From Helcococcus massiliensis (GTDB taxonomy: Bacteria > Bacillota > Clostridia > Tissierellales > Peptoniphilaceae): 64,000 bases of DNA. Made by a program: the position numbers and the translations under genes. The notes under the pieces were generated by a model. The model had not been told where the DNA came from and ran no database searches. It saw only the letters and a program-made list of their open reading frames with translations. Where the stretch lies: contig NZ_OGVE01000004.1 in assembly GCF_900258485.1 (NCBI RefSeq), positions 1 to 64,000 of the forward strand, in the 5' to 3' direction. Below, in pieces: positions 17,858 through 26,767 of the stretch (position 1 is the stretch's first letter; the number at the start of each line of letters is the position of its first letter).

Positions 17858-18653
17858 ATCCTAATAAATTATTTATGCGTACTTCTTCTGTCATTATGGC
17901 TTCTTTGTAACTATCTATTTTCTCATTTAATTCTTTTCTCTTTTCCATTGTTTTATCATAATCTTCTAGATAAATTTTCCATATATATGGAGGACTAGTC
18001 TGAATTGAATCAATGTCAGCTTTTATAGTTTCTATTAAATCTTCCAATCTTTTAACTTCATCTTTTAAAGTTTTTGGACTTAAGGAATCTATATCGTCCA
18101 TATTGTCAGCTGAAACTATTTCAAATATAATTTGTATAGTAGTTAAATCTCCATTCTCATAGGCTTCAGTTGCCTTATAAAATAATTCTTGTTGGTCTTC
18201 GCTTATTAAAGGATTTATGTCAGGATGAATTCGCTTTACAATTCCCTTATAAAGCTTTTTAATCAACTTAGAATCTTCATCTGTTAGAAAATCTAATTCT
18301 GCTTGCTTAAAAGCTATTCCTAAATCATAAATTTTTTGATTTAACTTTTCTTCATATTCACCAAACTCATCATCAAGTTGCTTTTCAATTTCTTCCATTC
18401 CTACTTCTTCTTGGCGATTCAACTTTGCTTGGATAAGTTCCTTTTTTCTACGTAAGCGTAGATAATCACAATATGCTCTATATAGGCTATTTTCAAGAAC
18501 CCCAAATTCAAGCAAATAATTAGTTTTTAAGTTTTTACATACTACAAATTTAAGATGGTCTCTTTCAAAGATTAATTCTTCAAGGGATTTTCTTAATTCT
18601 AAAATTTTTGCCTTTGATTCTTTGAATCCTTGAAACTCAATTATCTGCCCCAT
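17844..18653 (-). CDS. Coiled-coil protein with an internal J-domain-like segment
   Basis: This 269-residue cytosolic protein is mostly helical. Residues about 1-120 and 200-260 look like coiled coils rich in Glu, Lys and Leu. Between them, LYKGIVKRIHPDINPLISED (about 133-152) followed by FYKATEAYENGDL resembles DnaJ helices II-III, including the HPD loop that stimulates DnaK. The usual order of helix I is weak, so this is a J-like domain rather than a canonical DnaJ. It overlaps the HIRAN gene by 14 bp, so the two are almost certainly co-expressed. Function unknown. Confidence 0.7.
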   Translation of the reverse strand: MGQIIEFQGFKESKAKILELRKSLEELIFERDHLKFVVCKNLKTNYLLEFGVLENSLYRAYCDYLRLRRKKELIQAKLNRQEEVGMEEIEKQLDDEFGEYEEKLNQKIYDLGIAFKQAELDFLTDEDSKLIKKLYKGIVKRIHPDINPLISEDQQELFYKATEAYENGDLTTIQIIFEIVSADNMDDIDSLSPKTLKDEVKRLEDLIETIKADIDSIQTSPPYIWKIYLEDYDKTMEKRKELNEKIDSYKEAIMTEEVRINNLLGYDYE

Positions 18654-18932
18654 AGTTTCCTCTTCTTTAATTCCTTTATCAAGTTTTAATAACTACTTCA
18701 ACCATATATTTATTATATATTAATATTTCTTTAATTATAATACAAATTTCAAATAAGTAATTTATCGAAAAAAATCTTTTTCTACTTGTAAAATTTATGT
18801 AAAATAAGCCAATAGAGGTCACTTTTACTTTAAAATAGGGTATTCTTATATTAGGAAATAAAAACTTATGATTATTATTTTATGAATGATGTAACTTATT
18901 GTTAATAGGCAAGTAATTTTAAGGAGTAAAAA

Positions 18933-19775
18933 ATGAAAAGAAGATTTTTTATAATACTGCTTGTTGGAATGACTATTTTTCTGACTGCTTGTCAACATAT
19001 AGAGAAGGCAGTAGAAGACACCTTTTCTAAGCCCCCACAAAAAGCAAGTACAGAAAAAGAAAGTGATAATAAAAAGTTTTTAAGTAGTATAAAAGATGTC
19101 TTTATAGATAAAAGCAATAATAGAGTTTTTATTACAGATATCATTAAAGATGCTGAAGAAAAAATGGGATATGAATTTCCTACTTCCTTAAATGGTCATT
19201 TTAGTAGATATCTTACAGGAAATGATATCCATCGTTATTTGTCTAAAGAAGAAGTAATTGAAATAGCCAAAGAATATGATCAAAACAATTTTTTATTGAA
19301 CACTAAAAAACGAGATGAAGTAATGGAAGAATTGTTTGACTTAGTTGGCGCCAGAGATTTTTATATTTACCAAACTAGATTTAGACTTCTAGATACCAGT
19401 ATCTATATTTATATCATAAACCCTAACAATTCTGAACATGTTGATTTGTATTACTATAATTTAAGCATAGGAAAATGGATTATACAGCCTGAAAAACTTT
19501 CTGCTGATACTGATCCTATAGAAAATTCAATTTTATTTTCAGATATAAATTTTGATGCCTTTGAAAAAATAATCGACACAGGAAAAGAAGTCCTAAAAGA
19601 AATGGGTGATTATAGAGAATATAACATTATGAATAGGGACCTTGGAATTAATACTATAAGTGCTCATTTAGATGGAGAAGATTTAATATTTAAAGCAAAA
19701 GTAGAAGGTGTGAGAGAAGATTATAATTTAACCTTTGATAAAGATGGCAATTTAATCGAGAAAGAGAGGGCTTAA
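18933..19775 (+). CDS. Hypothetical lipoprotein
   Basis: This 280-residue predicted lipoprotein has the signal MKRRFFIILLVGMTIFLTAC with lipobox LTAC and Cys20. A Lys/Ser-rich spacer and an alpha/beta domain with no family I recognise follow. It is translated from an AAGGAG site and forms an operon with the next membrane protein (1-bp gap). The pair probably forms a surface unit. The 279 bp upstream are AT-rich; no confident promoter was assigned. Confidence 0.85.
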   Translation: MKRRFFIILLVGMTIFLTACQHIEKAVEDTFSKPPQKASTEKESDNKKFLSSIKDVFIDKSNNRVFITDIIKDAEEKMGYEFPTSLNGHFSRYLTGNDIHRYLSKEEVIEIAKEYDQNNFLLNTKKRDEVMEELFDLVGARDFYIYQTRFRLLDTSIYIYIINPNNSEHVDLYYYNLSIGKWIIQPEKLSADTDPIENSILFSDINFDAFEKIIDTGKEVLKEMGDYREYNIMNRDLGINTISAHLDGEDLIFKAKVEGVREDYNLTFDKDGNLIEKERA

Positions 19776-19776
19776 A

Positions 19777-20721
19777 ATGATATGGCGATTAATACTGTTT
19801 TTTATGTATGTTTTTCCTATACCTTTTATTGGAATTCCAACCATTAGAACAACTCCAATTTTTGCAACAGTTCTCTTAGTCGTAGGGATAGTTCTTTGGT
19901 CTATACAATCTTATTTGATTTCACAGTTTATAACAAATCCTAAGAAAATGGCAAAAAAACACCAAAGAGTTCGAGACACTGGAAAGATTACTCAAGCCGA
20001 AATATTGGATAGTCAAAATATTGGTAGTGAAGATGGGTATCCTTTAAAAAATTTATTAATTCGATTTAAAAATCTGGCTGGTAATCCTGTAAAGGCAATT
20101 ATTCAGCTTATAGATTCTAAAGAACATGAAAAAAGATTTGAACCAGGTAAGACTATAGATTTAAAACTAAATCAAAGAGGTTCTGATCCTGCATTCACTT
20201 TTGGAGAAGGAGAATTCATTACAGAATCTAGGCCTTGGGCTTGGGCATGGCTGATTTTTAATATTGTATATATGATAGTCTTTTTCCTAGTCACTTACTA
20301 TTTCAAAAATGAAGGATATGGATGGAGATTTTTAAATCCATTCACCTCATGGTTATGGGCTCCAATTGCCGGGATTTCTATCTTAAAATATCTTCTTAAA
20401 TCAGGTATTGAACAAGATATAATAAGTCAATACCATGAAATTTCATCTTCTAATTCTAAAAAAGATATTGGAGAGCTTTTATTATATGGTAGAAGCACTG
20501 AAGGGGAAATCGTAAGCTATGGGCAAACTGGACTTTATGTTAATGAACAGCCGCAATTAAGATTTAATATGAAATTTATAGATGATATTGGTAACACTGT
20601 AAATAAAAGCTTTAAAAAAGTTATTCCTTTAACCAAATTACATGAACTTAAATTAGGAAAAGTAGAAGTCCTATATCTTCCTAGAAATACTGATATATTT
20701 ATGATTTCTTTTGTTGATTAG
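19777..20721 (+). CDS. Membrane protein with DUF3592-like soluble domains
   Basis: This 314-residue protein has N-terminal TM segments (about 1-55), a beta-rich soluble domain (65-145), two TM segments (about 160-180 and 195-210) and a second beta-rich domain (230-314). Both soluble parts have the pattern TxAEILDSQ...LLIRFKN and TEGEIVSYG...LRFNMKF, suggesting an internal duplication of a DUF3592-like fold. It begins one base after the lipoprotein stop and its ribosome binding site lies inside that gene, so the two are coupled. Function unknown. Confidence 0.72.
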   Translation: MIWRLILFFMYVFPIPFIGIPTIRTTPIFATVLLVVGIVLWSIQSYLISQFITNPKKMAKKHQRVRDTGKITQAEILDSQNIGSEDGYPLKNLLIRFKNLAGNPVKAIIQLIDSKEHEKRFEPGKTIDLKLNQRGSDPAFTFGEGEFITESRPWAWAWLIFNIVYMIVFFLVTYYFKNEGYGWRFLNPFTSWLWAPIAGISILKYLLKSGIEQDIISQYHEISSSNSKKDIGELLLYGRSTEGEIVSYGQTGLYVNEQPQLRFNMKFIDDIGNTVNKSFKKVIPLTKLHELKLGKVEVLYLPRNTDIFMISFVD

Positions 20722-20728
20722 AAATAGA

Positions 20729-20764
20729 AAAAATATCCCTTCTTTGATTAGAAGGGATATTTTG
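20729..20764. terminator. Bidirectional terminator
   Basis: AAAATATCCCTTC and GAAGGGATATTTT form a 13-bp stem around a short loop, just after the stop of the 19777 gene. It can also serve the leftward gene ending at 20807. Confidence 0.8.
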
Positions 20765-20806
20765 TGTAAGTTTAAATTAGTCTTTATTAAAAAAATTTAA
20801 TTCACC

Positions 20807-21148
20807 TTAATCCTTTATATTTTCCTTCTTCTCCAAACTCCTCTTCCTAAAATGACTAGCTAGTATGTATGCAAGAGAACTTAAAAGCAACAAAGATGAA
20901 CCAATTTTAAATTGCTTTTTAAATAGCTCCATAGATACATTATCAACAATAAAATAAAAGCTATACACGGCTAAAACAGATATTATTTCATAACAATGGT
21001 AGCCTTTTAGTTTTTTATTTTTAATATCTTTTTTTGACCACACAAATTTTTTACCAGAATACTTTTCCCTTAAGTAAGATTGATAGGTGACATATAATAA
21101 GCCAATTGATATTAATACTAATATTATTCGAAAGATTGTTAGACTCAT
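20807..21148 (-). CDS. Hypothetical small membrane protein
   Basis: This 113-residue protein has three predicted TM segments (about 4-20, 53-70, 82-98) and basic termini. I recognise no family. An AAGGGG ribosome binding site lies eight bases before the ATG. It is the last of three leftward small membrane-protein genes (21888, 21185, 20807) with 36-58 bp gaps, so they may form one transcript. Confidence 0.7.
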   Translation of the reverse strand: MSLTIFRIILVLISIGLLYVTYQSYLREKYSGKKFVWSKKDIKNKKLKGYHCYEIISVLAVYSFYFIVDNVSMELFKKQFKIGSSLLLLSSLAYILASHFRKRSLEKKENIKD

Positions 21149-21184
21149 ACTTATCCCCTTCCTTATAAGCTTTATAATTATCTA

Positions 21185-21829
21185 CTACTTGTTATTTTCT
21201 AATTCATTTTCATTCACTATCGTTTCCTCAATCCTTTTCCCATTTCCATAATCTACTGTAATCACTTTCCAATAGACTTGATCTCGCAAATAAAAGGAGA
21301 ATTTTAAGATATTTTCATCCCATTTAATATGGTAGTCCCCAAAATATATAGGTCTAATGGCATCATCTAAAAAAATATCATCTTTATTTAACTTTTCAAC
21401 TACAAAAGCATTTTTCCTATCATAAATATTCAAGCTTCCTGAAAGTAAAAATGTACTTTCTTGGATGACTATTTCATGTTTTTTATTATCTGATTGAAAT
21501 TCGTAATAATAATCGTCAGATTTAATCATTACAACCAAGCTTGCATATAGGAAAAATATTATTAAAGGTATCCAAAGCAATGCAATAAATATCTTGTATA
21601 TTGTTTTTGAAGCTTTTCTCCATAAAACAATTAGACCCCATATTGACCAGGCACATATCATCAAGGCTAATATATAAAAGACTACAAAGATATCTATATA
21701 CCATCCAAAGAGATTAAGTAAGAATGTATATTTTGTGTGAAAATTTATATAGTAGACTGAAAAAGAAAATATTGAGTACATTATTGAAAATATTATTATA
21801 GAATATTTAATTTTAGTTTTTTCTTTCAT
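21185..21829 (-). CDS. Hypothetical membrane protein
   Basis: This 214-residue protein has three to four hydrophobic segments in residues 8-108 and an extracytoplasmic or cytoplasmic beta-rich tail (112-205) containing HEIVIQESTFLLSGSLNIYD and RPIYFGDYHIKWDENILKFS. I recognise no family. It lies between two other small membrane-protein genes on the same strand. Confidence 0.7.
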   Translation of the reverse strand: MKEKTKIKYSIIIFSIMYSIFSFSVYYINFHTKYTFLLNLFGWYIDIFVVFYILALMICAWSIWGLIVLWRKASKTIYKIFIALLWIPLIIFFLYASLVVMIKSDDYYYEFQSDNKKHEIVIQESTFLLSGSLNIYDRKNAFVVEKLNKDDIFLDDAIRPIYFGDYHIKWDENILKFSFYLRDQVYWKVITVDYGNGKRIEETIVNENELENNK

Positions 21830-21887
21830 TTTTATCCTATTCTTCCCTTACATCCACTAAAGTCAAGACCATAGTCCTAGTTACTCC

Positions 21888-22247
21888 TTAACTAACAGAA
21901 TTTTTCTTAATTATAAATTCTATTATAATTGAAATTATCGCAATTATAACTATGGAACTTACCCATATTAACCATAAATTATTTGTTAATCCACCACCAA
22001 GATCAGTTCTATTTTTCTGGAATATAAGGCCAATTATAAATCCAATTGGATATGCAATCGCAAAAATATAAGGCGTGATTTTTAGTTTAGTCAAGGTGCT
22101 AACAGTAATCGCAAGAAAAACACACAAAAACAAAATCATAGGAAATTGTTTCATACCATGAATGTCGAACAAAATATATCTAATTATGATGAATGAAAAA
22201 ATTAGTATTCCTAAGGATACTAAAATTTTTCTATTAATCTTTTTCAT
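21888..22247 (-). CDS. Hypothetical small membrane protein
   Basis: This 119-residue protein with four predicted TM segments (about 9-26, 35-52, 60-78, 91-111) and basic ends has a loop reading KNRTDLGGGLTNN. No family recognised. It is the first of three leftward small membrane-protein genes. Confidence 0.7.
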   Translation of the reverse strand: MKKINRKILVSLGILIFSFIIIRYILFDIHGMKQFPMILFLCVFLAITVSTLTKLKITPYIFAIAYPIGFIIGLIFQKNRTDLGGGLTNNLWLIWVSSIVIIAIISIIIEFIIKKNSVS

Positions 22248-22300
22248 AATAGTCTTCCTTTCAATTAAATTAGAGAAAATACATTTTACTTTTATAATAT

Positions 22301-23035
22301 TTACACCACAACAATAAGAACTCCCTCTTCTCCAGCCGGAATCTCACTTTCTATCTTTCCATTACTAAATAAGGCTGCCCCGCCTCTCGCTATGCTATCA
22401 CTATCTCTTTCTAAACAATGTGAATTAACATAAAGAAGCTTGTTTCCACACTTCTCAGCTTGTTCTGCATATTCATATTTTATAGTGTCATTCCATTCTT
22501 GGAAATTAAAATCTGTATACACAGGCCATAAAACTATATCCGTGTTTAATTCCTTCATTTGAATGCAATTTTCTTCATACCATAAATCACCACACAAGGC
22601 TATTGAAATAGATTTGTTTAAATAATTAAATTGTCTAAAACCTTCACCTTCGCAATAATGGAAATCTGCGATTGGTTCTTTCCAACCTATAGATACACGA
22701 CTGAAATTATCTAAAATTTCTCCATTTTTATTTATAGTTAGTTGACTACTATATATTTTTTCTTTATCTTTCTCTATATATCCAAATGAAATAGCTACTT
22801 GATATTCTTTAGCTAAACTTTTAATTCTTTTTATATAATATGATTCCCTATCTAAAGCAATTTCTGTATCTTTTAAATATTCCCAAGTCAGACAGTCAAA
22901 ACCTTGTAGAAAGCTTTCACCAAACACAAGCAAATCAACTTCTTTATAATATTTTTTTACAATATCTTTTATTTTTCCTAAATTATATTCTATATCGTTA
23001 GTTACGAAACCTACAGCAGCTAAAGCTATTTTCAT
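22301..23035 (-). CDS. Carbon-nitrogen hydrolase (nitrilase superfamily)
   Basis: This 244-residue cytosolic amidase-like enzyme has the nitrilase fold. The catalytic Glu40 lies in VFGESFLQG and the nucleophile Cys148 in IALCGDLWYE. The usual Lys of the YRKxHL motif is not obvious: the matching stretch is FSRVSIGWKEP (111-121), where Lys119 is a candidate. Members hydrolyse amides of small molecules; the substrate is unknown. Its neighbours do not point to a pathway. Confidence 0.85.
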   Translation of the reverse strand: MKIALAAVGFVTNDIEYNLGKIKDIVKKYYKEVDLLVFGESFLQGFDCLTWEYLKDTEIALDRESYYIKRIKSLAKEYQVAISFGYIEKDKEKIYSSQLTINKNGEILDNFSRVSIGWKEPIADFHYCEGEGFRQFNYLNKSISIALCGDLWYEENCIQMKELNTDIVLWPVYTDFNFQEWNDTIKYEYAEQAEKCGNKLLYVNSHCLERDSDSIARGGAALFSNGKIESEIPAGEEGVLIVVV

Positions 23036-23117
23036 ATAAAATACCTCATATCATAAAATTGAAAAAAATCTTCCTTTAACTTTTTTACCTCAATACTTAT
23101 TTAATCCATCAAGAATA

Positions 23118-23678
23118 TTACAGCTTAAAAATAACCCCCAAAGCAGCACCACAAGCTATTATAGCTACAGGATGAATCTTTTTATATTTCCTTAAAATAA
23201 AGAGAAAGGCAGCAAAAATTACAATTTCAACATATTTGAATATATCTATGAAATTTCCTGTTTGCTTATATGCTTCAACATTAAATAAGGTCAAGACCAT
23301 TACTGAAAACATAGCTCCGAAAATCAAGCCTGCTGTTGCTGGTCTTAGCATTTCAAACATATGATCTATGGTTTTGTTTTCTTTGAATTTAGATATTAGT
23401 TTGGAAATGATAAGAATTATAATGATTGCTGGTGCTACCAAAGCAAGGGTTGCAAGTATAGCTCCAGGAATCCCATAAGCCTTGTAACCAGCATAGCTTG
23501 CACAGTTTATACCAATTGCACCAGGGGTGGATTCTGAAACTGCTATCATGTCCAAAAGCTCTTCTGATGTAAACCAGTCATAATTTTGAGACATTTCCTG
23601 TAAAAATGGTATTGTCGCAAGTCCTCCTCCAACAGAGAAAAGACCTGTCTTAAAAAATTCCCACATTAGTATTAACAT
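23118..23678 (-). CDS. chrA: Chromate transporter (CHR family), second half-protein
   Basis: This 186-residue membrane protein is one half of a split CHR-family transporter. The signature FFKTGLFSVGGGLATIPFLQ near the N-terminus and VSESTPGAIGINCASYAGY are typical. CHR proteins export chromate or take up related anions. It starts 3 bp after the stop of the other half-gene, so both halves are made together and probably form a heterodimer. Confidence 0.88.
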   Translation of the reverse strand: MLILMWEFFKTGLFSVGGGLATIPFLQEMSQNYDWFTSEELLDMIAVSESTPGAIGINCASYAGYKAYGIPGAILATLALVAPAIIIILIISKLISKFKENKTIDHMFEMLRPATAGLIFGAMFSVMVLTLFNVEAYKQTGNFIDIFKYVEIVIFAAFLFILRKYKKIHPVAIIACGAALGVIFKL

Positions 23679-23681
23679 AAA

Positions 23682-24209
<528 letters not shown>

Positions 24210-24374
24210 AATATAATCTCCTTGCCATTAATTATAGCATAGGTGTGAGATGATGGATTTGGTTTTAGTATTTTTAAATTTGCACATCAATTATAGAAAG
24301 TAGAAATATAATCTTTAACATCATTAACAGTTATTTCCATTTTAGAAACAACTGAATTTTTCCACCTCTTACAA

Positions 24375-24408
24375 CAAAAAAGCAACCTGATTAAATCAAG
24401 TTGCTTTC
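24375..24408 (-). terminator. Terminator after the DsrE-like gene
   Basis: On the minus strand AGCAACTTGATT and AATCAGGTTGCT form a stem followed by six T (plus A run at about 24376-24381). It is just beyond the stop of the 24412 gene. The rest of 24210-24374 shows nothing recognisable. Confidence 0.85.
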
Positions 24409-24411
24409 AAA

Positions 24412-24738
24412 TTATTCTATTGTAAATTCTATCCAACCCTCTGCCTTTTTCTCGATTATCTCACCTATACCAGCCTTAACTGTTCTTATATTTCTATCGT
24501 TAATAGGCTTTATATCGTGATTATTAAGAGCATTGTTACATAAGGCTACATCTAGTTTTGGATCAACGAAGTCAGAATAGTCTCCTTCAAAGTGTTTCAC
24601 CACATCTCCAGAAAATACTATCTCTATAGCATACTCATGACCTTCATCATCCATATATTCTCTCAAGTTCTTTATCTTATTCTTTAATTTATCTATTAAT
24701 TTTAACTTTTCAATTCTGAAGAGTACCCTGTATTTCAT
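24412..24738 (-). CDS. DsrE/DsrF-like family protein
   Basis: This 108-residue small cytosolic protein has the DsrE-like pattern: a first strand (YRVLFRIEKL), a helix, IEIVFSGDVVKHF, then VALCNNALNNHDI with a Cys in the position often used for sulfur transfer, and a C-terminal TVKAGIGEIIEKKAEGWIEF. Members handle sulfur or redox chemistry, but many have no known role. Monocistronic or co-transcribed with the sirtuin gene 39 bp upstream. Confidence 0.75.
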   Translation of the reverse strand: MKYRVLFRIEKLKLIDKLKNKIKNLREYMDDEGHEYAIEIVFSGDVVKHFEGDYSDFVDPKLDVALCNNALNNHDIKPINDRNIRTVKAGIGEIIEKKAEGWIEFTIE

Positions 24739-24777
24739 CTTAGCTCCTTTGAATTTTCAACATATAAGGCCAGTAAT

Positions 24778-25521
24778 TTATTTATCCAATTTCTCTTCCA
24801 ATCCCCTAAATAATATCTCTAAATCATCATGGATTAGATAGTCAGCTATTCCATCATTTCCACCTTCCTCTTTGTTAATCAGTATACATTTATCCCCTCT
24901 ATAGAAATTGATAAAGCTTGCTGCAGGATATACAACAAGGGAAGTGCCACCTATGATTAAAACATCAGCATTAGTAATTGCTACAACTGCCTGGTTTACA
25001 ATTTCTTGGTTTAAACCTTCACCATAAAGGGTAACATCAGGCCTAATATAACCACCACATTCACAATAATTGGCTCCCTTAGTAGGAATGATGTCCTCTG
25101 CCTCATACTTTCTTCCGCACTTCATGCAATAATAGTCTCTTAAGTTACCATGGATTTCCAATACATTTTTACTTCCTGCCATCTGGTGGAGACTATCTAT
25201 ATTTTGAGTCACTACCGCCTTTAACTTACCCATTTCCTCTAATCTTGCAAGGACTTTATGAGTAGTGCTTGGTTTCGCATCTTCATAAATTAGATTTTCT
25301 TTATAGTATTTGCTGAATCCTTCTGGATTATCTATTAAAAACTCATGGCTTAGCATATATTCTGGACTATAGCCTGTATCATTTTTTCTGTTATACAAGC
25401 CAGTTGCTGACCTAAAATCAGGGATTCCACTTACTGTCGATACACCTGCTCCACCAAAGAAAACAATATTGTTTGAAGATAAGATAAGGTCGTATATGGT
25501 ATCGTATTTATTTTTGTCCAT
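24778..25521 (-). CDS. cobB: NAD-dependent protein deacylase (Sir2 family)
   Basis: This 247-residue sirtuin removes acyl groups from lysine using NAD+. Visible motifs are FFGGAGVSTVSGIPDFRS (22-39), VTQNIDSLH with the catalytic HG at IHGNLRDY, two Cys pairs for zinc (CMKCG and CECGG), and GGTSLVVYPAASF. Length and motifs are those of bacterial CobB/SrtN-type enzymes. A DsrE-like gene follows on the same strand. Confidence 0.93.
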   Translation of the reverse strand: MDKNKYDTIYDLILSSNNIVFFGGAGVSTVSGIPDFRSATGLYNRKNDTGYSPEYMLSHEFLIDNPEGFSKYYKENLIYEDAKPSTTHKVLARLEEMGKLKAVVTQNIDSLHQMAGSKNVLEIHGNLRDYYCMKCGRKYEAEDIIPTKGANYCECGGYIRPDVTLYGEGLNQEIVNQAVVAITNADVLIIGGTSLVVYPAASFINFYRGDKCILINKEEGGNDGIADYLIHDDLEILFRGLEEKLDK

Positions 25522-25576
25522 TGTTGAAACTCCTTTTTATATTTAGAAACTTTTCTTACATTTTGAACTGTCCTTA

Positions 25577-26629
25577 CTAAGAAAGCCACCAAGTCCCATC
25601 GATATGTTGGAATAGGTCTCCTCTTTTTTCTGAAATAGTTTTTCCATCCATATCCTTTATCATAAATTTATGGTAGTATTCATAATCCAGGCCAGGCCCC
25701 CAATTTTCTTCATCCCAGCCCTCTTCTATCCAAGCAAAAATGTAAAGTTTATCATCTTTTATAAAAAGAAGACTTTCATTACCATTTAAATCTATTGTTT
25801 TTCTATAAGGATAATAAATTTCAAGTTTGTCATAATCACTCACCAAATGAAGTTCTTCACCTACTAGCCCAAGATTATATAAATTTAATTTATCCATTTC
25901 AAATTCTTTTATTTGATTTAAATATTTTCGAGGATAATATTCATAAATAGTCACATGCTTTTTATTGTAATCTGCTCGTAAAAAATAATAGCTGTAATCT
26001 ATATAAATTGGTGCACTATATTGGATGTTTTTCTCCAATTCAAAAGGTGTAGATACTTCAGCTGTTTCAAAATCATAAAATTTTATGACTGATCCTTTAT
26101 AATAACCATCATGTTCCATGATATTTTGAATATCATAAAAATCTTCATTCTCACTCAAACTAAATCCAAATCTTGTCTGTCCGTTGATCTTGTCCACATA
26201 TTCACCGGTAATTTCTGAGAATTCTTTTATACTATTGTTTTCATTATCGATTATTATAATTTCTGGATCTTTATCAGTTAAAATTTCTACAACTTCCTCA
26301 CCGATAATGATATAGTGAAAAATTGGAGCATCTTGGTAAATAGTATTTATTGATTTAAAATTTGATATAGCTGGTGAATCTTCTAATTTATAGAAGGGCC
26401 AGTATTCTTTATTGTCTTCTATCCACATATCTTCACGATAAGATTCATTTGCTACTGTATAGGAATAGATATTGTCCCATATGACCTTAATTTTTTTCTT
26501 ATCATATTGGTTGTTAAAATCTTCAAGTATAATAGTAAAATAACCATATTGATAGCCAACAAAGCTAGCATAGTTATATTTTTCTATATTCTTTTTTGTT
26601 AACCATCTAGGCCAGGCTTTTCTTTTCAT
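25577..26629 (-). CDS. Hypothetical protein, no family recognised
   Basis: This 350-residue protein is acidic and rich in Tyr, Trp, Asp and Glu. It has no signal peptide or membrane segment. Its N-terminus reads KRKAWPRWLTKKNIEKYNY, and the later part alternates short strands and turns (ITGEYVDKINGQTRFGFSLS, KTIDLNGNESLLFIKDDKLY), suggesting a beta-propeller-like fold. That would fit its neighbour, a WG-repeat protein on the same strand 138 bp upstream. No function proposed. Confidence 0.7.
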   Translation of the reverse strand: MKRKAWPRWLTKKNIEKYNYASFVGYQYGYFTIILEDFNNQYDKKKIKVIWDNIYSYTVANESYREDMWIEDNKEYWPFYKLEDSPAISNFKSINTIYQDAPIFHYIIIGEEVVEILTDKDPEIIIIDNENNSIKEFSEITGEYVDKINGQTRFGFSLSENEDFYDIQNIMEHDGYYKGSVIKFYDFETAEVSTPFELEKNIQYSAPIYIDYSYYFLRADYNKKHVTIYEYYPRKYLNQIKEFEMDKLNLYNLGLVGEELHLVSDYDKLEIYYPYRKTIDLNGNESLLFIKDDKLYIFAWIEEGWDEENWGPGLDYEYYHKFMIKDMDGKTISEKRGDLFQHIDGTWWLS

Positions 26630-26738
26630 AATTTATTCCTTATAAATGTCTAATATATAAATAATTATATCATTTTTGAGAATATCTTTTGTAAGTTAGC
26701 TTGAATATCTTTTTTATAAGCTTGTAACTATAAAAGTA

Positions 26739-26762
26739 AAACACACCCTCTTGGGTGTGTTC
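26739..26762 (-). terminator. Terminator after the WG-repeat gene
   Basis: On the minus strand AACACACCC, a short loop and GGGTGTGTT form a perfect stem followed by TTT and A/T-rich DNA. It lies 6 bp past the stop of the 26768 gene. Confidence 0.7.
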
Positions 26763-26767
26763 AAATT

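Noticed and set aside
18846-19040. Minus-strand frame of 64 codons
   Set aside because: Lies over the 5' region of the lipoprotein gene at 18933, opposite strand, no ribosome binding site.
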